Source: Rubrobacter sp. (GTDB lineage Bacteria; Actinomycetota; Rubrobacteria; Rubrobacterales; Rubrobacteraceae). Taken from it: DNA of 10,908 nucleotides. Numbering within the stretch: position 1 is the stretch's first letter; the number at the start of each line of letters is the position of its first letter. The DNA lies in assembly GCA_016781775.1 (NCBI GenBank), contig JADDPR010000210.1, forward strand, positions 1 through 10,908, in the 5' to 3' direction. Below the pieces are notes generated by a model. The model searched no databases. It worked only from the letters and a program-made list of their open reading frames with translations, and was not told the origin of the DNA. The position numbers were made by a program, and so were the translations under genes. Below, piece by piece: positions 1 to 6,337 of this stretch.

Positions 1-1
1 G

Positions 2-510
2 CTGAGCCCGGAGGGCGTGGCGAACCTCGCCCCCTACAGCTCCTTTACCGTGGCCTCCCGGTACCCCCCGACGTTGTGCGTGAGCGTGGGCGAGCGCCCC
101 AGTGGCGAGCCTTTCCGAAGGACACCCTGCGAAACGTCGAGGAGACGGGGGAGTTCGTGGTCAACGTCGTCTCCCTCTCGCTCTCGAACGCGATGCACGA
201 ATCCTCAAAGGACCACCCGCCAGGGGCCGACGAGTTCGAGGCGGCGGGGCTCACCGCGGCGCCTTGCGAGGTGGTAAAGGCCCCCAGGGTCGGCGAGGCC
301 GCCGTGAGCATAGAATGCGTGCTGAATCGCGTCGTCCCCATCGGCACCGACCATCTCGTCCTCGGCAGGGTGGTCCGTTTCCACGTGCGCGACGAGCTCT
401 ACGGCGGGACCGGCCGCATCGACGTGACCGGCCTCGACCCCCTCGGACGCCTCGCCGGAAACTACACGAAGGTCGAGACCATCTTCGAGCTGCCGCTGGA
501 GGATCTTTAG
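2..510 (+). pseudogene. Flavin reductase-like (DIM6/NTAB-type) FMN-binding protein, 5' truncated, apparent frameshift
   Basis: The gene enters from the left edge, so its N-terminus is missing. Two reading frames together give one protein of the flavin reductase-like family, which binds FMN in a split-barrel fold and reduces flavin or acts as a related oxidoreductase. From base 2, one frame encodes the family's usual start of the FMN-binding core (SPEGVANLAPYSSF, then YPPTLCVSVGERPSGE). The rest (KDTLRNVEETGEFVVNVVS, then DPLGRLAGNYTKVETIFELP) continues from about base 115 in the neighbouring frame and stops at TAG 508-510. The switch fits one missing base between about 107 and 117; adding a C to the run near 114-116 would join the frames. 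I saw no slippery heptamer, so programmed frameshifting is unlikely. Real inactivation and sequence error cannot be told apart here. Family assignment is confident; exact substrate is unknown. Confidence 0.75.
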
Positions 511-517
511 AAGAAGA

Positions 518-535
518 CGACCGGCGTTTCGGTCG
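518..535. terminator. Stem-loop after the flavin reductase gene
   Basis: A perfect 6-base-pair stem (CGACCG / CGGTCG) with a 6-base loop starts 7 bases after the TAG stop. No T-run follows on the plus strand, so it is not a canonical intrinsic terminator. It may be a weak terminator, an mRNA 3' end structure or a boundary between the two plus-strand genes. Confidence 0.3.
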
Positions 536-600
536 CGGTGAGTGAGCATCACGACGCGCGGGTATGCCATGGGGAAGGCAAAAAACAGACTGGAGTTGTG

Positions 601-945
601 ATGCCGGAGGAGAAGAACGTCGACAAGGTAAACGAGGGAGAGGCGCCACGGGGCGAGATGGGGCAGCGGTACCTGGCCTCCGGGGAGTCGGTCTCGATGC
701 GCCTCTGGGAGAACGAGCAGCCCGGGGAGTCGAAACCAGAGGCCGCCCGCGAGTACGAGACGGTCGGGTACGTGCTCTCGGGGAGGGCGGAGCTACGCCT
801 GGAGGGCGAGACGATCCCCCTGGCCCCCGGCGACTCCTGGACGGTGCCCAAAGGCGCCTCCCACACCTACGACATCCTCGAGCCTTTCACCGCCGTCGAG
901 GCGACGAGCCCCCCGGCCGAGGTCGGCAGGCGCGACGAGCCGTAG
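601..945 (+). CDS. Small single-domain cupin protein
   Basis: This encodes 114 residues. The ATG at 601 is chosen because GGAG at 592-595 sits 5 bases upstream; an in-frame GTG at 538 would add an unlikely 21-residue leader overlapping the region just after the stem-loop. The cupin beta-barrel core spans about residues 45-105. Cupin motif 1 is seen as YETVGYVLSGRAEL (52-65) and motif 2 as PGDSWTVPKGASHTY (76-90). Motif 2 keeps its His (H88), but the usual HxH of motif 1 is absent: the stretch reads KPEAAREYE. Metal binding, if any, would need other ligands such as Glu or Asp. No substrate can be named; such small cupins include enzymes and ligand-binding proteins. It follows the flavin reductase gene by 90 bases in the same direction and is convergent with the carboxypeptidase gene. 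Confidence 0.8.
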   Translation: MPEEKNVDKVNEGEAPRGEMGQRYLASGESVSMRLWENEQPGESKPEAAREYETVGYVLSGRAELRLEGETIPLAPGDSWTVPKGASHTYDILEPFTAVEATSPPAEVGRRDEP

Positions 946-1028
946 GAGGGGATCTCCAAAGAAGCAAGCCTGCGAGGGGGCCACGCATGTTCGGGTTGGG
1001 CGGACTCCGTTTGCTCAGCCTCGTTCGT

Positions 1029-2255
1029 TTACTGGAAGAGGCCGCCTACCGCGTGCGTCACCCTCTGCCAAAGCGAGGCTTCTTCGTAGCCCTGTCGGGT
1101 GACGAGCGGGCTACGGCCCACGCTCTGCCCGCCGATCAGGACCTCGACCTCGCCGAGCTCCTGGCCCGCGCGGGCCGAGGGAGGCGGCTCGGGCGTCGTC
1201 ACCCGGCGCTCGACCTCGGAGGCCGCGTCGACCGGACCGAAGACGTCTTCGGTGGCGACGAGATCGACGGACTCGTCCCTGCGATAGGGGAGGGGTAGCT
1301 TCTCGTAGGGCTCGTCCCGGGCGATGAGGGCCTCGCGGTCGTAGCGGCCGAAGCCGTGCTCCAGGATCGCCTGGGCGTCCTCGAACCGGTCGCCGGGGGT
1401 GCCGTCCTCGCTCGCGGCGTCCAGCACGACCGCGATGTACGACTCGCCGTCGCTCTCGGCCGAAGCTGAGAGGGAGGGACCCGACTCGGGGGAGGTGCCG
1501 GTCTTGATGCCCGTCGCGGGTTCGTAGGTATTCAGCAGGGTGTTGGTGTTGAAGATTTCGATCTCCCGGTTGTTGGTCTCGATGGTGGCCTCCGCCTGGC
1601 CTACGATCTCGGCAAACTCGGGGTACGCCATCGCTTCGCGGGAGATCTCGGCCATGTCCCTGGCGCTCGCGAAGTTCTGCGGCGTGTCTAGCCCGGCGGG
1701 GCTTTCGAACCGGGAATTTTCGAGCCCGAGCGCCTGGGCCTCCTCGTTCATCCGGGCGACGAACGCCTCCACGCTCCCGTCCCCCAGGTGCTCGGCGAGG
1801 GCGTAGGCCGCGTCGGTGCCGGAGGGGACCAGGGTCGCTACCAGAAGGTCTCGCAGGGTTACGGTCTCGCCGGAGATGAGGCCCACGTTGCTGTATACGA
1901 GCCCCACGTAGGATTCGGCGTTCTCCGAGATCGTCACCTCGTCGTCGAAGCTCGCCGCGCCCGCCTCGACCTCCCGGAGCGCCACGAGCGCCGTCATGAC
2001 CTTCGTCATCGACGCGACGGGGAGCCCTTCGTCGGGGTTCTCCCCGGCGAGGAAGAGCCCCGTCTCCCGGTCTACCAGCGCCCAGGCGCGGGCTTCTACC
2101 TCGGGGGGCGCCAAGACCGTCGGGTCCGCCTCGGCGGGCGCCTCTTCTTCCTGCGCCGCGGCCCCATTGGGCGTCAGCAGGAGAACGAGCGCCAGCAAAA
2201 GAGCCGGTGCCATGGACGACCACACGGGCCCAACGAGGTTCACCCTTTGCCGCAC
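1029..2255 (-). CDS. D-alanyl-D-alanine carboxypeptidase (peptidase S11, PBP5/DacA-like)
   Basis: This 408-residue protein belongs to the low-molecular-mass penicillin-binding proteins, which remove the terminal D-Ala from peptidoglycan stem peptides outside the membrane. The N-terminus has a hydrophobic stretch at about 16-30 and a likely cleavage site after GAAA (34), so it is exported. The active-site motifs are in order: SMTK (82-85, nucleophile S82, general base K85), SGTD (145-148, in the place of the usual SxN) and KTG (251-253). A C-terminal beta-rich domain at about 305-385 and a short amphipathic tail (LWQRVTHAVGGLFQ) resemble the PBP5 membrane anchor. The GTG at 2255 is preceded by GGAGGAGG about 5 bases upstream; an internal ATG at residue 15 lacks such support. 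It is convergent with the cupin gene and divergent from the oxidoreductase gene. Thr in place of Asn in motif 2 is a variant; I expect the enzyme to be active. Confidence 0.93.
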   Translation of the reverse strand: MRQRVNLVGPVWSSMAPALLLALVLLLTPNGAAAQEEEAPAEADPTVLAPPEVEARAWALVDRETGLFLAGENPDEGLPVASMTKVMTALVALREVEAGAASFDDEVTISENAESYVGLVYSNVGLISGETVTLRDLLVATLVPSGTDAAYALAEHLGDGSVEAFVARMNEEAQALGLENSRFESPAGLDTPQNFASARDMAEISREAMAYPEFAEIVGQAEATIETNNREIEIFNTNTLLNTYEPATGIKTGTSPESGPSLSASAESDGESYIAVVLDAASEDGTPGDRFEDAQAILEHGFGRYDREALIARDEPYEKLPLPYRRDESVDLVATEDVFGPVDAASEVERRVTTPEPPPSARAGQELGEVEVLIGGQSVGRSPLVTRQGYEEASLWQRVTHAVGGLFQ

Positions 2256-2375
2256 GCGTTCCTCCTCCCGAGGGGTGGTGAAAATCCGGATTCTCGGGTT
2301 ATGTTATCTCGGGAAAAGGAAAGTTGTTATGCATGGTGGAGATGCAGGGAGAATCGTCGCTATCAGGGGGATGGG
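2256..2375. promoter_or_regulatory. Divergent intergenic region between carboxypeptidase and LLM oxidoreductase genes
   Basis: These 120 bases must carry the promoters of both divergent genes and are clearly less GC-rich than the coding DNA. They contain a perfect 10-base palindrome, AATCCGGATT (2283-2292), and two direct copies of TCTCGGG (2292-2298 and 2307-2313) 15 bases apart. The ribosome binding sites lie at both ends: GGAGGAGG for the minus-strand gene and AGGGGG (2365-2370) for the plus-strand gene. I could not assign a convincing -35/-10 pair on either strand. A regulatory role for the repeats is inference only. Confidence 0.45.
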
Positions 2376-3215
2376 ATGAGATACGGGTTTATCGTAACGT
2401 CGGGTGATCCGCGCACGGTCGCGCGGCTCGCGGGGGAGGCGGAGGAGGCGGGGTGGGACGGGGTCTTCTACTGGGACGCAATCCACGTCGGTGAGGGGAT
2501 GGAGATCTACGACCCCTGGGTCGTCATGGCCGCGATGGCGATGGAGACGAGCCGCGTTCGCCTCGGCGCGATGCTCACGCCGCCCGCTCGCCGCCGTCCT
2601 TGGAAGCTCGCCCGTGAGGCCGCGACGCTCGACCACCTCTCCGGGGGCCGGCTCGTCCTGCCCGTCGGCCTCGGCGCCCTCGACGACGGCGGCTTCGGGA
2701 AGGTGGGGGAGCCGACCGACCGCAAGGTGCGCGCGGGGCGGCTGGACGAGAGCCTAGAGATCATGACCGGGTTGTGGAGCGGGGAGCCCTTCTCCTTCGA
2801 GGGGGAGCACTACAGGGTAGAGGGGATGACCTTCCGGCCGCCCCCGGTGCAGAGGCCGCGCGTCCCGATCTGGCCCGTCGGCGCGTGGCCGAGCCGGAAG
2901 TCCATGAACCGCGCGCTCCGCTACGACGGCCTGCTCGCGGCCAAGACAGGCGGGAGCGCGAACGATCCGGGCCTCACGCCGCAGGACGTCCGGGCGATGA
3001 AGGCATACGTCGAGGAGCACCGCCCGCAAGGCGCGCCCTTCGACATTGTGTGCGAGGGCGAGACGCCGCCCGACGACCCGGAGCGCGCGGCCTCGGTCGT
3101 GCGTCCCTTCGCGGAGGCGGGGGCGACGTGGTGGATCGAGGCTCCCTGGTCGCCCCCCAACGAGCCCGAAGACCTCAGCCGCCGCATCGCCGAAGGGCCG
3201 CCCCGCGTAACGTAG
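2376..3215 (+). CDS. LLM-class (luciferase-like, probably F420-dependent) oxidoreductase
   Basis: This 279-residue protein matches the bacterial luciferase-like monooxygenase family, TIM-barrel enzymes that use FMN or, commonly in actinobacteria, coenzyme F420. The start MRYGFIVTSGDPRTVARLAGEAE and the following GWDGVFYWD are typical of strand 1 and strand 2 of the barrel. DPWVVMAAMAMETSRVRLG (47-65) and TLDHLSGGRL are conserved core segments. GFGKVGEPTDRKVRAGRLDE and LWSGEPFSFEGEHYRVEG are also characteristic. The C-terminus (WWIEAPWSP, then RRIAEGPPRV) is complete. The ATG at 2376 has AGGGGG 5 bases upstream; the open frame extends far upstream, but that part is antisense to the carboxypeptidase gene and is not coding. 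F420 rather than FMN is inferred from the subfamily look and the likely host. The substrate is unknown. Confidence 0.88.
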   Translation: MRYGFIVTSGDPRTVARLAGEAEEAGWDGVFYWDAIHVGEGMEIYDPWVVMAAMAMETSRVRLGAMLTPPARRRPWKLAREAATLDHLSGGRLVLPVGLGALDDGGFGKVGEPTDRKVRAGRLDESLEIMTGLWSGEPFSFEGEHYRVEGMTFRPPPVQRPRVPIWPVGAWPSRKSMNRALRYDGLLAAKTGGSANDPGLTPQDVRAMKAYVEEHRPQGAPFDIVCEGETPPDDPERAASVVRPFAEAGATWWIEAPWSPPNEPEDLSRRIAEGPPRVT

Positions 3216-3281
3216 CGGCCGAACAATACCTGGCGGAGCCATCCCGGGACAGTCCCACCAGAACCTTCGAGCGCCGCGTGT

Positions 3282-3311
3282 TTGACGGAGAAGTTGATAC
3301 ATACCTATCAT
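3282..3311 (+). promoter_or_regulatory. Sigma70-type promoter of the serine hydrolase gene
   Basis: TTGACG (3282-3287) and TATCAT (3306-3311) are separated by 18 bases, and each matches its consensus hexamer in 5 of 6 positions. The predicted transcription start is near 3318, about 32 bases before the ATG. The sequence around it is visibly less GC-rich than its surroundings, as expected for a promoter. Confidence 0.6.
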
Positions 3312-3314
3312 GTA
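3295..3314. promoter_or_regulatory. Candidate operator overlapping the -10 of the serine hydrolase promoter
   Basis: Two overlapping inverted repeats are visible: TGATA-N6-TATCA (3295-3310) and TACAT-N7-ATGTA (3298-3314). They cover the -10 element, the position expected for a repressor site of TetR or similar type. No repressor gene is adjacent, so the regulator is unknown and the operator role is inference. Confidence 0.35.
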
Positions 3315-3349
3315 GCCTTGTTGCGTGGCGATTCAGGGGAAAGGATGCC

Positions 3350-4548
3350 ATGAAGGAAGCGGTGAAGGAAGCTGCGGATCGCGTGCTCCGCGACGTGGCG
3401 GAGCGCGAGAACGGCGTGCCCGGCGTGGTCGCGATGGCGACCGACCGGCAGGAGAACTTCTACGAGGGGGCCGCGGGCAAGCGCGAGCTCGGCAAGGACC
3501 AGGCGATGACCACGGACACCGTGTTCGCCATCTTCTCGTGCACCAAGGCGGTTACGGGCGTAGCGGTGATGCAGCTCGTCGAGGAGGGCGTGCTCGGCCT
3601 CGACGACCCGGCGAAGGAGTACACGCCCGAGATCGCCGAGATCGGGGTGCTCGAAGGCTTCGAAGACTCCGGGGAGCCGCGCGTACGCCCGCCCGCGTCC
3701 GACATCACGGTCGGCCAGCTTATGCTGCACACCGCCGGTTTCGGCTACGACTTCTTCAACAGGACCTGGTGAAGTACGGGGAGAAGAGAGACGTCCCGAG
3801 CGTCGTCACGGCCTCCATGGCGTCGTTGCGCTCGGTCTTGCTGTTCGATCCGGGGAGCCGCTGGGAGTACGGTACCAGCATCGACTGGGTAGGCAAGGTC
3901 GTCGAGGGGGCGCGCGGCAAGCGGCTGGGCGAGGTCATGCAGGAGCGCATCTTCGAGCCACTCGGCATGAACGACACCGCGTTCCAGCTCTCGCCGTCCA
4001 TGCGCGAGCGCCGCGCCACGATCCACCAGCGCGGCGACGACGGAAGGCTAACCCCGCTCTCGGATTTCGAGCTGCCGCAGGAGCCCGAGCAGCACATGGG
4101 CGGGCACGGCCTTTACGCTACGGTCGGGGACTACATGAAATTCATCCGCATGGTCCTGAACGATGGGGCCGGTGATCAGGGCCAGCAGGTACTGAAGCCG
4201 GAGACCGTGGAGCGCATGGCGCAGAACGGGCTGGGGGAGATGAAGATCAAAGGCCTCCCCGGCGTCATCCAGAACCTCACCAACGACGCGGAGTTCTTCC
4301 CGGGGATGCCCAAGTCCTGGGCGTATACCTTCATGATCAACGACGAGGAAGCTCCGACCGGCCGTCCGGCGGGCGAGCTGGGTTGGGCGGGGCTCGCCAA
4401 CCTCTACTACTGGATCGACCGCAAGAACGCTATCGGCGGCTTCTGGGCGACGCAAATCTTCCCGTTCGTCGATCCGGACTCGTTCACCGGATACATGAAC
4501 TTCGAGACGGCGGTCTACAACGTGGCGGTTCGCAACCAGGCGGCCTGA
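3350..4548 (+). pseudogene. Serine hydrolase of the class C beta-lactamase / EstB family, single frameshift
   Basis: This would be about 399 residues if one base were restored. The ATG at 3350 has an AAGGA-type site just upstream and a good promoter. The first frame carries the family's SxxK motif as SCTK (63-66, nucleophile S63, base K66) and the LMLHTAGFGYDFFNR segment, then hits TGA at 3770. The neighbouring frame continues exactly where homology would: DLVKYGEKRDVPSV, then WEYGTSIDW (the Tyr motif region), GGHGLYATVGDYMKFI, and LGWAGLANLYYWID, which replaces the KTG box in this family. An extra G in AACAGGACC (3758-3766) would restore one frame. Family members include esterases, D-aminopeptidases and beta-lactamases; no signal peptide is seen, so a cytoplasmic esterase-like role is more likely than antibiotic resistance. 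Either it is a recent pseudogene or the base was lost in sequencing. Confidence 0.85.
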
Positions 4549-4572
4549 TCCCACTCATGCCGTAGTCGCGAG

Positions 4573-4590
4573 AGCCGCCCCCCGCCGGCT
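4573..4590. terminator. Weak hairpin between convergent genes
   Basis: AGCCG (4573-4577) and CGGCT (4586-4590) form a 5-base-pair stem with an 8-base C-rich loop, in the 43 bases between the convergent stops of the hydrolase and the ABC exporter operon. Its position fits a shared bidirectional terminator, but there is no clear T-run on either strand. Confidence 0.25.
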
Positions 4591-4591
4591 T

Positions 4592-6337
4592 CTACGCGGC
4601 GAACTGGGACTCGTAGAGGCGGCGGTAGGCGGAGGGGCGGGCGAGTAGCTCGTCATGGGTGCCTTCTTCTATAACGTGGCCCCGGCCAAGGACGAGGATG
4701 CGGTCGGCGCGGCGGACGGTGGAGAGGCGGTGGGCGATCACGACGCTCGTGCGCCCCTTCAAGAGGCCGTCGAGGGCCTTCTCCAGGCGGGCCTCGGTGG
4801 CGAGGTCGACCGAAGAGGTGGCTTCGTCGAGGACGAGAAGCTTCGGGTCGGCCAGGAGGGCGCGGGCGAAGGCTATAAGCTGGCGCTCGCCGACGGAGAG
4901 CCGGCCGCCGCGCTCGCGGACCTGCGTCTCGTATCCCTCGGAGAAGCGCCGGATGAAGTCGTCGGCGCCTACGGTTTTAGCGGCGCGGACGATGTCCTCG
5001 TGCGTGGCGTCGGGCCGGCCGTAGCGGATGTTCTCCTCGATCGTGCCGGTGAACAGGAACGTGTCCTGGAGGACGACGCCCATGTGCTTGCGCAGGGAGG
5101 AGCCCCGGATCTCGCTCAGGTCCTCGCCGTCCACGAGAATCCTGCCGTTCGTCGGGTCGTAGAAGCGGCTGAGGAGCTTGACGATGGTGCTCTTTCCGGC
5201 CCCCGTCTCGCCGACGATGGCGAGGGTCTCGCCGGGGCGGATGCGGAAGCTCACGTCGTCCATGATCTTGTCCTCACCGTAGGCGAAGCCGACCCCGTCG
5301 AACTCGATGTCGCCCTTGAGCGTTTCGAGCTCTCTCTCCGAAGGACGGTCGGCCCTGTCGGACTCGGTGTCGAGGACGGCGAAGACCTTTTCGAGGGAGG
5401 CGAGGGTGCTCTGGAGGTCGCTGTAGAGTTGGCTGAGCTGCTGGATGGGCTGGAAGAACATGTTGAGGAGCCCGATGAAGGCGACGAGGGCGCCGACCGT
5501 CAGCTCGCCCGCGACGACGCGGTAGCCGCCGTAGAGGAGGACGACGGCGAGGCCGACGGACCCCAGAAGCTCGACGCCGGGGAAGTAGAGGGCGCTCTGG
5601 AGGGAGGCGCGGGCGTTTGCGCGGCGGTAGGTGAGGTTCCGCTCGTCGAAGCCGGTCGCGCTCGCCCGCTCGCGGGTAAAGGCCTGGACGACGCGCATCC
5701 CGGAGACGTTCTCCTGGAGGTGGGAGATGACTTCGGCGACCGCCTCGCGCGCCGCCCGGTAAGCCTTCCAGCTCTGCACCCGGAAGACGGCGGTGATCAG
5801 GATCATCACCGGGAGGATGGTCGTGGTCGCGAGAGCGAGGCGCCAGTCGACGAAGAAGATCGCGACGAAGACGCCTACGAGCGTCAGGCCGTTCTTTACG
5901 AGGTTCTGGACGCCGTCGTTCAGTAGAGTATTGAAGTTCTCTATGTCGTTTGTGAGGCGGGAGATGATCCAGCCGGCCTTCTGCTCGGAGTAGTACTGGA
6001 GGCTCAGGGACTGCAGGTGCCCGAAGAGGGCGTTTCTGAGGTCCAGGATCATGTGCTGCCCGACCCACCCCATCCCATAGGTCTGAACGTAGGAGAAGAC
6101 CCACGTCGCAACGTTGACGAAGACGTACAGCCCGACCATCCAGTAAATGGCCGAGAGGTCGCCGGGGACGAGTCCGTCGTCGATGGCCTTCCCGATGATG
6201 AGCGGCTCGGCGAGGCTCGCCGCCGTCGCGAGCACCGTGACGAGCCCGAGCCAGAGCATCCGAAACTTGTAGGGTGCTGCGAAAGTGAAGAGCCTGAGCA
6301 GCGGGAAGCTCAGCAGATACCCTTTGAAACGCCTCAC
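4592..6337 (-). CDS. ABC exporter half-transporter, consensus-site subunit (multidrug type)
   Basis: This 581-residue protein has an ABC type 1 exporter membrane domain (about residues 20-320, six hydrophobic segments) fused to a nucleotide-binding domain (about 342-575). Walker A is GETGAGKST (376-384), the Q-loop is in VLQDTFLF, the signature is LSVGE (480-484, degenerate against LSGGQ), Walker B is LLVLD (500-504) followed by the catalytic Glu E505, and the switch His is H536. The GTG start at 6337 overlaps the stop of the upstream gene in GTGA, with GGAGAGGG in range upstream; the open frame extends further, but only as a shadow of the neighbour. The pair should form one heterodimeric pump: this subunit supplies the working Walker A/B and Glu, its partner the normal signature. 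The substrate is unknown; drugs or lipids are typical for the family. Confidence 0.93.
   Translation of the reverse strand: MRRFKGYLLSFPLLRLFTFAAPYKFRMLWLGLVTVLATAASLAEPLIIGKAIDDGLVPGDLSAIYWMVGLYVFVNVATWVFSYVQTYGMGWVGQHMILDLRNALFGHLQSLSLQYYSEQKAGWIISRLTNDIENFNTLLNDGVQNLVKNGLTLVGVFVAIFFVDWRLALATTTILPVMILITAVFRVQSWKAYRAAREAVAEVISHLQENVSGMRVVQAFTRERASATGFDERNLTYRRANARASLQSALYFPGVELLGSVGLAVVLLYGGYRVVAGELTVGALVAFIGLLNMFFQPIQQLSQLYSDLQSTLASLEKVFAVLDTESDRADRPSERELETLKGDIEFDGVGFAYGEDKIMDDVSFRIRPGETLAIVGETGAGKSTIVKLLSRFYDPTNGRILVDGEDLSEIRGSSLRKHMGVVLQDTFLFTGTIEENIRYGRPDATHEDIVRAAKTVGADDFIRRFSEGYETQVRERGGRLSVGERQLIAFARALLADPKLLVLDEATSSVDLATEARLEKALDGLLKGRTSVVIAHRLSTVRRADRILVLGRGHVIEEGTHDELLARPSAYRRLYESQFAA

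Noticed and set aside
946..1028. Terminator between the convergent cupin and carboxypeptidase genes
   Set aside because: Only 3- to 4-base stems (such as GGAG/CTCC at 945-957) were found and no T-run, too weak to call.
1788..2375. Upstream extension of the LLM oxidoreductase frame
   Set aside because: It is antisense to the carboxypeptidase, has no homology-like content, and the ATG at 2376 has a good ribosome binding site and the family's normal N-terminus.
3246..3256. GGGA-CAG-TCCC mini-hairpin after the oxidoreductase gene
   Set aside because: A 4-base stem without a T-run is expected by chance in GC-rich DNA.
3755..3775. Programmed ribosomal frameshift in the hydrolase
   Set aside because: No slippery X-XXY-YYZ heptamer or obvious downstream pseudoknot is seen, and the family is not known to use frameshifting.
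4655..5926. A 423-codon open frame on the plus strand, antisense to the second ABC gene
   Set aside because: It mirrors the ABC coding sequence, with low-complexity Glu/Asp/Val/Gly content and no recognisable motif.
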